A stretch of DNA of 61,328 nt from Gammaproteobacteria bacterium (GTDB lineage: Bacteria > Pseudomonadota > Gammaproteobacteria > JAKEHO01): positions 1 to 61,328 of the forward strand of contig JAPUIX010000183.1 of the NCBI GenBank assembly GCA_027296625.1, written 5' to 3'. Positions 1 through 8,959 of the stretch are shown in pieces. Position 1 is the first letter of the stretch. Every line of letters starts with the position of its first letter. Position numbers and translations under genes: made by a program. The notes under the pieces are model-generated. The model was given only the letters and a program-made list of their open reading frames with translations. It did not search any database and was not told where the DNA came from.

Positions 1-83
1 GTGTCAATCTCTTCAAATTTCAGTGTAAGGCGATCATAAGCATCGGCAATTGGATCGCTGTTAGTAAAGGCTGCAGTTGTCAT
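1..83 (-). CDS. Start of an unidentified protein (partial, runs off the left edge)
   Basis: An ATG at 81-83 on the minus strand opens a frame that stays open to the window edge, giving 27 codons that begin MTTAAFTNSDPIADAYD. A GGGAGG ribosome binding site lies 8-9 bases upstream, which supports a real start. The visible residues do not let me recognise a family. The gap of about 266 bases to the TPR gene (84-349) holds no other gene that I can see. Confidence 0.55.
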   Translation of the reverse strand, partial: MTTAAFTNSDPIADAYDRLTLKFEEID

Positions 84-349
84 GGTGTGTCCTCCCGTCT
101 TTGTTGGGTGAATGGGTGGTCGGGTGATTCGTAACCGCCATAGGACGGCCAGTGGTATTTCCCTCGCGGGTCTTGTATTTCCACCGAAACCTGACCAAGA
201 GCAGGAGACATAAAAAAGCCGCAAGCTGTCGGGTGCGGGGGAAGAGCTTCCTTCTTACAAGGACTATAATTGACGTTAAGGTACTGAATTATAGGGATTA
301 TTTCTGATGGCCTGAACGGCCTGGGACGGTAATGGACGTGATTACGTAT

Positions 350-2098
350 TCACGGGTTGAAGCGTTCAATCACGTTGAGCAGGCGCTCATCATCCGGTGT
401 GGTCGCTAATGCACTATCCCACACCTCACGTGCTCCTTCCTTATCACCCATCACCCAGAGTACTTCACCCAAATGGGCTGCAATCTCCGGATCGTCGCGC
501 ATGGCTCTTGCCTTGCGTAGGTACGTGACCGCTTCCTCATATCGACCAAGCCGATAGAGTACCCAACCGTAGCTATCTAAAATATAGAAATCGTCAGGGC
601 TCAGTTCCTGAGCGCGCTTGATCAATTCATAGGCTTCTTCGTAGCGATCTGTCCGGTCGGCCAGCGTATAGCCCAGCGCATTTAGGGCCTGGGCGTTGTC
701 CGGCTGATGCTCCAATATCTCACGCAGGTCTTGTTCCAAAATATCAAGCCGATCCATCTTCTCAGCTAGCATGGCCCGCGCGTATAAAAGATCCGGGTTA
801 AAATTGTTTTCCAAGGCACGATCATAGACTTCCATCGCCTCTGCGTAGCGACCCTCAGTCGTCAAGATCTCACCTTCGGCTTGGACCAAGACGGTCTCTT
901 GACGGGGATTCTGGGTTTGAATCGCGTTGAGGTGGGCCCTTGCCTCTTCCAACTTACCTTGCTTCGCAAGTAGTAGCGCAAGGCGAACCTGTCCGTCGAG
1001 ATAATTTTCACCGCGTTCGACCCCCATATACCATGTGGTCGCCGATTCATAGTCGTTCTGCTCCTCGGCGATGCGCCCGAGATAGTAGCGCGCCTCATCC
1101 ACACGCTGATTGTTATCGACAAGACGACCAAAGTACTGCCCAGCATCATCAAAATGATTGTCCTGCAGATAAAGAAGGCCGAGTGCATAAAGGACATCCG
1201 CATTATCTGGCTGCTGGAGGATTAGAAGCTCATAATTCTCACGCGCTTCGTCATACCGTTTGGCTTCCGTTAAGAGCCGCGCGTAGGTCATGCGCACATT
1301 GAAATCGTCTTCCCGCTCACCAAGCCTTTCATTCAGCCAAGCCAAGGCGGCATCCATATCATCTTGCTTTTGCAGGACCGAGACGTAGGTCATGGCCGCA
1401 TTGAAGTTATCTGGATCGAGTACGAGGACCTGCTCCAGCGCGGTTTGCGCCGTGTCATAATCCCCCACACGGACCGCTAAGTGAGCGTACGCGAATAACG
1501 CCTCCGGATCGTCTCGGCGTTCGGCGACCAGCTCTTGCATAAGCTCTAGTGCCACCTGCTGATCTTTTTCCCGACCGAGCAAATTGGCAATCATCCAAAG
1601 CTTCTGGTTGGAATTGCCACTGGGGGTCGCAAGAATGTAGTCAAATTGGCGCAATGCCTCCTTGGTATCACCTGTGCGAATAGACATCGCCACCAGTACC
1701 TGCCGGGCCTCAATGTTATCGGGGTCTGCGCGCACCCAAAGGCGTGCGGCTTCCAGCGCCTTGTCGTCCTTCCTCGCGAAAACGGCGATTCGGGTTGCCC
1801 GCTCAGCGAGCTGTGGGTCAGGAATACTACGTGCAAGCTCCAAATAGTTATTGACTGCAAGATCAGGCTGACCGCGCTGACCTGCAATTTCAGCCACCAG
1901 CAGCTTGTAAAGGATCTCTTGCGTGAGTTCCTGCTGCGGGCGCACGGCGGGTTCGCCGGCCTTTGCGCCCGCCGCCGGCTGTGCCGCAGTTTCAGGGCTC
2001 GCTGGCGTCCCCTTCAGTGTGCCACCGGCACACCCACTCAACAGCCCAACCACCGCGCCCAAAACAAGCGCCTGGACCCATACATTGCGATGTATCAT
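350..2098 (-). CDS. TPR-repeat lipoprotein
   Basis: A 582-residue outer-membrane or periplasmic lipoprotein built almost entirely of tetratricopeptide repeats. The chosen ATG (2096-2098) starts a classic lipoprotein signal: basic MIHRN, a hydrophobic stretch, then lipobox LSGC, so the mature protein begins at that Cys. An in-frame upstream start at 2191 would put about 31 non-signal residues in front and is less likely. After an Ala/Pro linker, helical repeats with the TPR pattern (for example NAQALNALGYTLADR and DSYGWVLYRLGRYEEA) run to the C-terminus. In many gammaproteobacteria a gene of this type lies divergent to hemA, next to lolB and ispE; here lolB is not in the window. TPR proteins scaffold protein complexes; the specific partner is unknown. 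Confidence 0.88.
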   Translation of the reverse strand: MIHRNVWVQALVLGAVVGLLSGCAGGTLKGTPASPETAAQPAAGAKAGEPAVRPQQELTQEILYKLLVAEIAGQRGQPDLAVNNYLELARSIPDPQLAERATRIAVFARKDDKALEAARLWVRADPDNIEARQVLVAMSIRTGDTKEALRQFDYILATPSGNSNQKLWMIANLLGREKDQQVALELMQELVAERRDDPEALFAYAHLAVRVGDYDTAQTALEQVLVLDPDNFNAAMTYVSVLQKQDDMDAALAWLNERLGEREDDFNVRMTYARLLTEAKRYDEARENYELLILQQPDNADVLYALGLLYLQDNHFDDAGQYFGRLVDNNQRVDEARYYLGRIAEEQNDYESATTWYMGVERGENYLDGQVRLALLLAKQGKLEEARAHLNAIQTQNPRQETVLVQAEGEILTTEGRYAEAMEVYDRALENNFNPDLLYARAMLAEKMDRLDILEQDLREILEHQPDNAQALNALGYTLADRTDRYEEAYELIKRAQELSPDDFYILDSYGWVLYRLGRYEEAVTYLRKARAMRDDPEIAAHLGEVLWVMGDKEGAREVWDSALATTPDDERLLNVIERFNP

Positions 2099-2473
2099 TT
2101 TTGTGTGAAAATGAGTGCCCATATAGCTATAGAACATGCGAACATGCACAAGCAGCCTGAGTGACCGCAAAACCCCTTTAGGGGTTGACACAATAAACCC
2201 CGTCGCCGTTTTCCACCAAACTTATTTTCCTTCGCCGTGTGGCTTCGAATCAAGCCGCTGGCGGCACGCTGAACTTGCTTAAAGACTCAATATACCCGAG
2301 CTTGTCTATCATCGTCATGCCCCACGGGCCTGCTCTAGGCAAAACAGTCACTTAAATTGATTTCTCATCCGGCACGGCCGGGAGAAATGGGTGGCCAATC
2401 GCCCTACGTTGCTTGTATTCACACAGCCCTTGCCGCAGAATTTTCATACCCTCATGGCCGTCCCGTCGCACCC
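2099..2473. other. 375-base divergent intergenic region between the TPR gene and hemA
   Basis: No credible gene. The spacer must carry promoters for both divergent genes, but I could not fix -10/-35 boxes with confidence. An inverted repeat (AACCCC, loop TTTA, GGGGTT) lies at 2171-2186. Reading frames that extend hemA upstream to 2357 use poor start codons and carry no family homology. Confidence 0.6.
2171..2186 (-). repeat. Short perfect inverted repeat, terminator-like on the minus strand
   Basis: AACCCC/GGGGTT stems with a 4-base loop. On the minus strand the hairpin is followed by TTTT, so a transcript running toward the TPR gene would meet a small terminator-like hairpin about 75 bases before the start codon. 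It could be a leader attenuator, the end of an upstream transcript, or chance. Confidence 0.35.
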
Positions 2474-3739
2474 ATGGTCTTGTTAGCAATTGGAGTCAAT
2501 CACAAAACCGCGCCGGTGGAAATCCGGGAAAAGGTGAGTTTCGCGGTTGACCGCGTGCCCGATGCGTTAACGGAACTTACACAGCAGCAGGGCGTGAGCG
2601 AAGCCGTGATCCTATCGACGTGTAACCGGACGGAGATCTATTGCGGGCTTGCGGACCAGGACGGTCAGCGCGTCATCGAATGGTTTATTCACTACCACGA
2701 CCTTGAAAGTTCGCAGATAGTGCCCTATTTGTACACCTATCCCGACCAGCGCGCGGTGGAGCATGTACTTCAAGTCGCTAGCGGTCTGGACTCCATGATC
2801 CTCGGGGAACCCCAAATCTTGGGGCAACTCAAATCAGCCTACCAAACAGCTGTGCAAACCGGCACCATTGGCAAATTACTCGGTCGGCTTTTCCAACACA
2901 CCTTCGCGGTGGCAAAACAGATCCGTACGGATACCGCCATCGGCGCAAGCCCGGTTTCCATCGCCTTTGCAACCGTGCGACTCGCGAAACAGATATTTGG
3001 TGATCTGTCTGAGAAAACTGCGCTCTTGATAGGCGCAGGGGAAACGATTGAGTTAACGTCAAGACACCTCCATGAGAACGGACTCGGGCGCATGATTATT
3101 GCAAGCCGTAATCTGAAGCGGGCGCAGGGTATCGCCGCCGAATTCAGTGGCTATGCAATCACGCTTGGCAACATGCCCAAGCATGTCGCCGAAGCTGACA
3201 TCATCATCTCGTCAACGGCAAGTCAACTGCCTATCCTCGGTAAAGGCATGGCAGAAAGCGCAGTGAAGCTAAGAAAACACCGCCCTATTTTTATGGTGGA
3301 CATCGCAGTCCCCAGAGACATTGAACCGGAGGTAGGTGAATTAGAAGACGTGTACCTTTATACCGTAGATGACCTCAAGGGGGTTATTGAACAAAACCTC
3401 CAGACCCGCCAACAGGCCGCACTGCAGGCCGAGGAGATCATAGCAACGGAAGTTCTCCGCTTCATGACGTGGCTACAGTCTCTTGATGCAGTTTCGACGA
3501 TCCGTGCACTACGCGAGAATGCCGAAACCCTCCGGCAGGAAGCACTTGCTAGAGCGCAAAGGAAACTCGCACAAGGTGTCGCACCGGAGAAGGTCATTCA
3601 AGAACTCGCCCACACCCTCACCAATAAGCTCATCCATACCCCCAGCATTCAACTTCGGTCGGCGGCTACAGAGAAGCGACATGATCTACTGGAAGCCGCG
3701 CAAGAGCTGTTTGATCTCAAAAATGGCCGCCGTAGATGA
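2474..3739 (+). CDS. hemA: Glutamyl-tRNA reductase
   Basis: Catalyses NADPH-dependent reduction of glutamyl-tRNA(Glu) to glutamate-1-semialdehyde, the first committed step of C5-pathway tetrapyrrole synthesis. The 421-residue length fits the family. The start at ATG 2474 places GVNHKTAP at residues 7-14 and the catalytic Cys of STCNRTEIY at residue 50, its usual position. Next come the GLDSMILGEPQILGQ block, a Rossmann fold with LIGAGETIEL, and the helical dimerisation domain. The frame is open upstream to a TTG at 2357, but that region is not family-like. It heads hemA-prfA-prmC, a conserved gammaproteobacterial order, and supplies the pathway continued by hemC, hemD and hemX/Y at 43-47 kb. 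Confidence 0.97.
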   Translation: MVLLAIGVNHKTAPVEIREKVSFAVDRVPDALTELTQQQGVSEAVILSTCNRTEIYCGLADQDGQRVIEWFIHYHDLESSQIVPYLYTYPDQRAVEHVLQVASGLDSMILGEPQILGQLKSAYQTAVQTGTIGKLLGRLFQHTFAVAKQIRTDTAIGASPVSIAFATVRLAKQIFGDLSEKTALLIGAGETIELTSRHLHENGLGRMIIASRNLKRAQGIAAEFSGYAITLGNMPKHVAEADIIISSTASQLPILGKGMAESAVKLRKHRPIFMVDIAVPRDIEPEVGELEDVYLYTVDDLKGVIEQNLQTRQQAALQAEEIIATEVLRFMTWLQSLDAVSTIRALRENAETLRQEALARAQRKLAQGVAPEKVIQELAHTLTNKLIHTPSIQLRSAATEKRHDLLEAAQELFDLKNGRRR

Positions 3740-3867
3740 AAAGGAAAAATAGCGCTTTTAAACAAAACCTTACGCTCATTTGAGCTGCCGAGTTATAATA
3801 ATTCGATATCCCGTTTACTTTTCGGCCCATATCCGGGCATGAATATCATCATTAAAGACCGCTAGCC

Positions 3868-4953
3868 ATGCTGAAGGAATCATTACGTATCAAGCTCGAA
3901 AAGCTCTCCGATCGCCTCGAGGAGTTGAACCTCCTGCTCGCTGATCCCGCCGTGATCAACAACCAGGACCGCTTCCGGGAATTGTCCAAAGAATACGCAG
4001 AAGTTAACCCCGTCGTCTCTTGCTTTAACGAGTATGAGAAAAACACAGCTACCATCACGACATCACGGGAGCTGATGAAGGACGAGGACGCCGAAATACG
4101 TGCGCTTGCAGTGAAGGAGCTCGAACAAGCCGAAGAAGATAACACTCGCTTAGAGATGGAGTTTCAGCGGCTCCTGCTCCCCAAAGATCCGGCGGACAAG
4201 AGCAACCTTTTCTTAGAAATCAGGGCCGGCACTGGTGGAGAGGAGGCTGCCCTCTTCGCAGGGGACTTATTCCGAATGTATACGCGCTATGCAGAGCTCC
4301 GTGGATGGAAAATGGAAATGTTAAGTGCCCACCTCAGCGATCTGGGCGGGTACAAAGAGATCATCCTGCGCCTTATCGGCCAGGGAGCGTACTCTCGGCT
4401 CAAGTTCGAATCCGGCGCACACCGCGTACAGCGCGTTCCTGAGACTGAATCCCAAGGGCGTATTCACACGTCCGCGTGCACGGTTGCCGTATTGCCTGAA
4501 GTTGATGAGGTAATCGACTACGAGGTCAACCCGAATGATCTCAGGATCGACACCTTCCGTGCTTCGGGTGCTGGCGGCCAACACGTTAATAAGACCGATT
4601 CGGCGATTCGGATCACGCATCTACCCACAGGTATGGTGGTCGAGTGCCAGGACGACCGTTCTCAGCATAAAAACCGTGCGCGAGCCATGGTGTTACTAAA
4701 AACAAAATTGGTGGCCGCTGAGCGAGCACGCCAGATTGCTGAACAGGCAGAGAGCCGACGCAGCCTTGTCGGCAGCGGTGACCGCTCCGAGCGCATCCGT
4801 ACATACAACTTTCCTCAAGGCCGTGTGACTGACCACCGGATCAACTTGACGTTGTATAAACTGGATGGGGTGCTGCAAGGCCAGCTCGATATGTTCATCG
4901 ATCCACTGATCAATGAACATCAGGCCGATTTACTCACCGCGATGGGTGACTGA
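3868..4953 (+). CDS. prfA: Peptide chain release factor 1
   Basis: Recognises UAA and UAG stop codons in the ribosomal A site and triggers release of the finished polypeptide. The 361 residues match the family. The tip motif is PET at 191-193, the PxT stop-codon discriminator of RF1 (the usual PAT with Glu in the middle). The catalytic GGQ loop is at 236-238 within [13 protein letters not shown]. The N-terminal helical domain and the C-terminal domain ending near residue 361 are intact. It lies 128 bases after hemA and before prmC, whose product methylates the GGQ glutamine, so enzyme and substrate are encoded together. Confidence 0.97.
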   Translation: MLKESLRIKLEKLSDRLEELNLLLADPAVINNQDRFRELSKEYAEVNPVVSCFNEYEKNTATITTSRELMKDEDAEIRALAVKELEQAEEDNTRLEMEFQRLLLPKDPADKSNLFLEIRAGTGGEEAALFAGDLFRMYTRYAELRGWKMEMLSAHLSDLGGYKEIILRLIGQGAYSRLKFESGAHRVQRVPETESQGRIHTSACTVAVLPEVDEVIDYEVNPNDLRIDTFRASGAGGQHVNKTDSAIRITHLPTGMVVECQDDRSQHKNRARAMVLLKTKLVAAERARQIAEQAESRRSLVGSGDRSERIRTYNFPQGRVTDHRINLTLYKLDGVLQGQLDMFIDPLINEHQADLLTAMGD

Positions 4954-4987
4954 CGTTGCGACACGTTACAAATACGACCCTACCCTC

Positions 4988-5833
4988 ATGGCGCTGACGA
5001 TCAAAAGTCTCCTAAATGAAGCAGCGCGCACGTTGGGCCATTTGCCCTCGGGCCAGCTCGACGCCGAGGTGCTTCTGTGTACCGTGCTTGGTGCCGATCG
5101 CGCCAAACTCTATGCCTGGCCGGAGCGGATGGTGGCAGAGGGACCGGGCTTACGTTTCCAACGACTCGTCTCGCACCGCGCTGACGGCTGGCCTCTCGCG
5201 TACCTGACCGGTTGCCGAGAATTCTGGTCTCTTCAACTTGAAGTCACGGCTGACACCCTGATCCCAAGGGTCGAGACCGAGCACCTAGTCGAAGCGGCCG
5301 TGCGGCACGTACCAGCCGATCGCCCTGTTGAGATTGCCGAACTCGGCACAGGATCGGGTGCCATCGCGTTAGCCATCGCCGCAGAGCGACCGTATGCCCA
5401 GATTGTTGCAAGCGATATCTCCGAGCAGGCGCTCACCGTGGCGGAACGGAACGCTTTGCGCCTTGGGATCACCCGGGTCCGCTTCCGACAGGGTGACTGG
5501 TGTGATGCGCTCAACGACGAAGCCTATGACCTTATCGTCTCGAATCCACCCTATATCCGTGACGACGATCCACATTTGGCCGATGGCGATGTGCGCTTCG
5601 AGCCGGGTTGTGCACTTCGGGGCGGACCGGACGGCCTTGCCGCGGCTTATGCCATCATCCACCAAGCGCCTGATCACCTCAAACCGGGTGGCTGGTTGTT
5701 GCTAGAACACGGCTTTGATCAGGGGCCCTCAATCCGGAAGCGCTTTGGGAAAAACCGCTTTAATTGCATTCACACTTATTTTGATTATTCAGGCCATGAA
5801 CGGGTTACAGAAGGACAGCGGGCCGACTCCTGA
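4988..5833 (+). CDS. prmC: Release-factor glutamine N5-methyltransferase PrmC (HemK)
   Basis: SAM-dependent methylation of the glutamine in the GGQ motif of release factors. The 281-residue product has an N-terminal helical recognition domain, the SAM-binding ELGTGSGAIALAIA motif, and the catalytic NPPY at 186-189 in IVSNPPYI. The ATG at 4988 is chosen because the family normally begins about there; the frame is also open back to 4913, inside prfA. It directly follows prfA. The C-terminus overlaps the next reading frame by about 38 bases, suggesting translational coupling. Confidence 0.95.
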   Translation: MALTIKSLLNEAARTLGHLPSGQLDAEVLLCTVLGADRAKLYAWPERMVAEGPGLRFQRLVSHRADGWPLAYLTGCREFWSLQLEVTADTLIPRVETEHLVEAAVRHVPADRPVEIAELGTGSGAIALAIAAERPYAQIVASDISEQALTVAERNALRLGITRVRFRQGDWCDALNDEAYDLIVSNPPYIRDDDPHLADGDVRFEPGCALRGGPDGLAAAYAIIHQAPDHLKPGGWLLLEHGFDQGPSIRKRFGKNRFNCIHTYFDYSGHERVTEGQRADS

Positions 5834-6278
5834 TATTCGCAGCCGCGCGAGTGATGAACGCGAGTGGCTAAAGCAGCGCACGCTCACGTTCCGTCATAGC
5901 GCCTTTGAATCTCGTGATGATATTGAGAATAGGCTTCGCGACATCCGTCAGAGTGACGGCGTGAAATCCGCCAAGACCCGCTCCAACGACCGCCTATCGA
6001 TTACCTATGATCTACGTGTGACAAATCTCGAAAAAATAATAGAGGTGCTCACGTCTGCGGGTATCACATTAGGAAATTCCATTTACTTAAAACTCCGCCG
6101 GTTTATGATTCACTATATAGAAACGATTCAACAAGAAAACGCCACAGCACCATCGGGCTGGCACACTTATGTCCGTGACATCTATGTCAGTCGCTACCAA
6201 GCCCGCCGCCATGGTGCTCGAGATGATCGACCTCAACAGTGGCGCAAGTATTTACATTCACCCATTGATGACCGATAG
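5796..6278 (+). CDS. Conserved protein of unknown function, HMA-like fold with basic C-terminal signature
   Basis: About 160 residues from the ATG at 5796, which overlaps the end of prmC; an earlier in-frame start at 5715 would overlap prmC by 119 bases. The N-terminal half (FRHSAFESRDDIENRLRDI, then VKSAKT and LSITYDL) resembles the beta-alpha-beta pattern of heavy-metal-associated or ferredoxin-like domains but lacks a CxxC. The C-terminal third has a distinctive YVSRYQARRHGARDDRPQQ segment followed by WRKYL. From memory, similar proteins with this C-terminal signature occur in other beta- and gammaproteobacteria, but I know of no function. It lies just upstream of the E1-like and JAMM genes, so a role with them is possible but unproven. 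Confidence 0.75.
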   Translation: MNGLQKDSGPTPDIRSRASDEREWLKQRTLTFRHSAFESRDDIENRLRDIRQSDGVKSAKTRSNDRLSITYDLRVTNLEKIIEVLTSAGITLGNSIYLKLRRFMIHYIETIQQENATAPSGWHTYVRDIYVSRYQARRHGARDDRPQQWRKYLHSPIDDR

Positions 6279-6369
6279 AGGGATCAGGTGACACGCACCA
6301 ACGGCACAGCAACGTTCAGGTGAGCTTTACTGTCGCCTTTCGGAGCTAACGTGTAACCTTTAACAATCG

Positions 6370-7167
6370 ATGAACGACGAAGCCTTACTCCGCTACAGCC
6401 GCCAGATTATGCTGCCGGAAATCGATGTGGCCGGGCAAGAGCGATTATTGCAAGCCCGCGTAATCATCATTGGCCTGGGGGGCTTAGGATCTGCGGCATC
6501 GGTCTACTTAGCCGCGGCCGGTGTGGGGCACCTGGTCCTTATAGACTATGATCGCGTAGAACTTGCCAATCTACAGCGACAGGTCGTACATAGCAGCGGA
6601 GATATTGGACGCGCGAAGGTGGATTCGGCGCGCGACCACCTGCTTAGTTTAAACCCCGAAGTGGAGATCGACACCATCGGTAACCGGCTAGACAACGACG
6701 CCCTAGAAAAAGTGATCGCTCATACGGATGCCGTCGTTGATGGGAGTGATAACTTTCCCACGCGCTTCGCGATCAACCAAGCCTGCGTTAAAACCAGAAC
6801 ACCGCTCGTATCCGGCGCTGCAATAAGCTACGAGGGACAGATCAGTGTTTTCGGCGCCAATAAAAATAGTCCGTGTTACCGCTGTCTCTATAACGATGAG
6901 GAAGCCCCCGCCGAGACCTGCGCTGCGACTGGAGTAATCTCGCCCCTGTTAGGCATCATTGGCAGCCTGCAGGCAATTGAGACCATGAAACTTATTATTG
7001 GAGTCGGTAAAACGTTACAGGGCCGACTGCTGCGTGTGAATGCACTAACCATGGAATGGCGTACGTCAACGCTCAATCGAGATCCCGATTGTCCAGTGTG
7101 TAGCCCCTATCAACGTGACCAGGAGCCAAGTCAAACTTCCGCGCCCGCTCGCCAAGCAGATGCTTGA
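6370..7167 (+). CDS. moeB: HesA/MoeB/ThiF family E1-like adenylyltransferase
   Basis: Adenylates the C-terminal glycine of a ubiquitin-like sulfur carrier (MoaD, ThiS or similar), preparing it to receive sulfur. The 265 residues show the nucleotide-binding GLGGLG at 35-40, the conserved LANLQRQ and DGSDNFPTRF segments, zinc cysteines in CYRC (169, 172) and CPVC (241, 244), and the probable catalytic Cys184 in TCAATGV. There is no C-terminal rhodanese domain, so sulfur would come from a separate donor. The gene overlaps the JAMM protease gene behind it. No ubiquitin-like carrier is in the window, so MoeB (molybdopterin) versus ThiF (thiamine) cannot be settled. Confidence 0.88.
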   Translation: MNDEALLRYSRQIMLPEIDVAGQERLLQARVIIIGLGGLGSAASVYLAAAGVGHLVLIDYDRVELANLQRQVVHSSGDIGRAKVDSARDHLLSLNPEVEIDTIGNRLDNDALEKVIAHTDAVVDGSDNFPTRFAINQACVKTRTPLVSGAAISYEGQISVFGANKNSPCYRCLYNDEEAPAETCAATGVISPLLGIIGSLQAIETMKLIIGVGKTLQGRLLRVNALTMEWRTSTLNRDPDCPVCSPYQRDQEPSQTSAPARQADA

Positions 7168-7525
7168 ACATGCACAAGGCGTGCCCGAGCTTGAGGTCTG
7201 CGGACTCTTAGGCGCACGTCGTGGGCAGGTAACGAGCGTCTACCCCGTACCGAACACAGCGGATGATCCAAGACGTTACTTTCTTATGGAACCTCGCGGA
7301 CAAATCGACGCCATGCGTACGATGCGCCAAGCAGGGGAGACCCTCTTTGGCATATACCATTCTCATCCCAGTACACCTGCCCAACCCTCAGTCCACGATG
7401 TCGAACTGGCGGCTTATCCCGGCGTGGTCTACCTCATTATTTCACTCGCCAAACCGGAGGCGCAGATGGGCGCGTTTTACTTAGACGGTGCATCGTACAA
7501 GGAGGTCGCGCTCAGCATCTATTGA
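7115..7525 (+). CDS. JAMM/MPN-family (M67) metalloprotease
   Basis: A 136-residue single-domain zinc isopeptidase-type enzyme. The JAMM residues are all present: Glu27 in LEVCGLL, then H82, H84, S92 and D95 in HSHPSTPAQPSVHD. Start at GTG 7115 (overlapping the E1-like gene by 53 bases) retains the LPRPLAKQMLEHA helix that begins the domain; an ATG at 7160 would overlap by only 8 bases but cut into it. Bacterial relatives such as Mec and QbsD trim extra residues from the tail of ubiquitin-like sulfur carriers before E1 activation, so pairing with the preceding E1 homologue is functionally sensible. The actual substrate is not in the window. Confidence 0.88.
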   Translation: MTRSQVKLPRPLAKQMLEHAQGVPELEVCGLLGARRGQVTSVYPVPNTADDPRRYFLMEPRGQIDAMRTMRQAGETLFGIYHSHPSTPAQPSVHDVELAAYPGVVYLIISLAKPEAQMGAFYLDGASYKEVALSIY

Positions 7526-7567
7526 GCACACGGTTTGTTGGACTGCAACGAATGCGCGGCGGCGGAT

Positions 7568-7587
7568 GCCGGGCGCACACGCCCGGC
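7568..7587. repeat. GC-rich inverted repeat between convergent genes
   Basis: GCCGGGCG, loop CACA, CGCCCGGC forms a perfect 8-bp stem between the JAMM gene and the convergent tpx gene. There is no T-run on either side, so it is not a standard intrinsic terminator, but its place between convergent genes suggests a role in ending transcription. Confidence 0.4.
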
Positions 7588-7605
7588 CCCATGAAAACTC
7601 CGCAG

Positions 7606-8103
7606 CTATAAAGCAGCTAACGCCCCATCGTAATCGGGCTCTTGGGCAATTTCTGGTACCAGCTCCGTATACCGAATCTTATCATTCTCATCAATAACAA
7701 CTACCGCCCGTGCCGTGACCCCCGCAAGGGGACCGTTTTCGATGAGGACACCGTAGTCACTCGCGAAATCTCGTGACCGCATCATTGACAACGCGATCAC
7801 ATTTTCCACCCCCTCGGCAGTGCAAAAACGTTTTTGCGCAAACGGCAAGTCTGCGGAAATTATTAGAAAAGCCGTATTCTGACGTGCCATCGCTGCATCG
7901 TTAAATTTTTTAGTCGACGTCGCGCAAACAGGTGTATCAAGACTGGGTACGATATTGAGCAACTTTTTTTTGCCTTTAAATGAATTAAGGCTTAATTCGT
8001 TGAGGTCTCCGTCCACCAGAACAAAATCTGGAGCATCACTGCCGACAGTCGGCAATTCGCCGTTCGTGTGAACTTCATTACCTTGTAACGTGATCGTTGC
8101 CAT
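7606..8103 (-). CDS. tpx: Thiol peroxidase (atypical 2-Cys peroxiredoxin)
   Basis: Reduces hydrogen peroxide and alkyl hydroperoxides with electrons from thioredoxin, in the cytoplasm or periplasm. From the ATG at 8101-8103 the protein is 165 residues with the peroxidatic Cys60 in SLDTPVC, the supporting Thr57, and the resolving Cys94 in KRFC, matching the Tpx pattern. A GAGGAGG ribosome binding site precedes this start and favours it over the in-frame ATG 15 bases upstream. It is transcribed alone, convergent with the JAMM gene. Confidence 0.96.
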   Translation of the reverse strand: MATITLQGNEVHTNGELPTVGSDAPDFVLVDGDLNELSLNSFKGKKKLLNIVPSLDTPVCATSTKKFNDAAMARQNTAFLIISADLPFAQKRFCTAEGVENVIALSMMRSRDFASDYGVLIENGPLAGVTARAVVVIDENDKIRYTELVPEIAQEPDYDGALAAL

Positions 8104-8306
8104 TATTAACCTCCTCATGGTGCCCTATCAGATGATCGATAACACTCTCAACGATCCGGCTGTGTCATAATAACTAACCGATCCATTGATCCATGCTCCA
8201 AGATCTTGAATGGACTCCACAACGTCATCACCACAATCCCCGATTCCATCAAGCCCATGGCAATCGACGGCTGCCGTGCAGCCACTGCCGGAAATTCAAG
8301 GGATAC

Positions 8307-8705
8307 TTAGTCTGCTTCCTGATTCTCTGCAAGCTCGGTATATGCATCGGCATCGAGCAAGTCGTCCAGCTCGCTCGGATCCGCGGGCTCCAGTTTAAAG
8401 ATCCAGCCATCACCGTAGGGATCCTGATTAATCAGCTCCGGTGTCTCCACAAGCAGTTCGTTAACAGCCAGGACCTTACCCAACACAGGACAAAAGATAT
8501 CCGATGCAGACTTGACCGACTCTACCACCGCACACTCCTCTCCCCCCTCATACGTTCGCTCCACCTCAGGCGGTTCTACGTAAACCATATCACCTAGCTG
8601 TTCCTGGGCATAATCAGTAATACCGACACGTATGGTTCCATCCTCCAAGAGCTGCGCCCATTCATGGGACGACGTGTATCTCAACTCATTCGCTACGTTA
8701 CCCAT
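8307..8705 (-). CDS. gcvH: Glycine cleavage system H protein (stand-alone)
   Basis: Carries the aminomethyl group between the P and T proteins on a lipoyl arm; the attachment lysine is Lys65 in ESVKSASD. The 132-residue length fits the family. The genes gcvT and gcvP are not adjacent, so either they lie elsewhere or this H protein serves mainly as a lipoyl relay, as described for some stand-alone GcvH proteins. The acidic C-terminal tail ([18 protein letters not shown]) is normal for the family. Confidence 0.95.
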   Translation of the reverse strand: MGNVANELRYTSSHEWAQLLEDGTIRVGITDYAQEQLGDMVYVEPPEVERTYEGGEECAVVESVKSASDIFCPVLGKVLAVNELLVETPELINQDPYGDGWIFKLEPADPSELDDLLDADAYTELAENQEAD

Positions 8706-8959
8706 GGGTCCGTCCGCCGATTATTCTTTGACCTAACTTTCAACCGCCCGGGGACATCGCTTTCCGCGAGGAACGGAACTGCGCGAGACACAACTCAATT
8801 CTGGCACGCTGCTTACGACAGGCCCATAAGCGCCGAAGTTTTGCATACGAACGCTGGCAGCTTTCTCCGTTCGCCTTACCTGCGGGCTTTAACGAACACA
8901 CCCAATTCAGGCCGCCCCCTAATATGGATCATAGCCGATCACCGTGTCTTCCCCTAAGC

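Noticed and set aside
7115-7525. E1-like plus JAMM genes as a CBASS-type defence locus
   Set aside because: No cyclase (CD-NTase), effector or E2-like domain is present; the E1 is a compact MoeB/ThiF type.
8664-8957. 97-codon plus-strand frame between gcvH and fbpC
   Set aside because: Starts inside gcvH on the opposite strand, no ribosome binding site and no family-like sequence.
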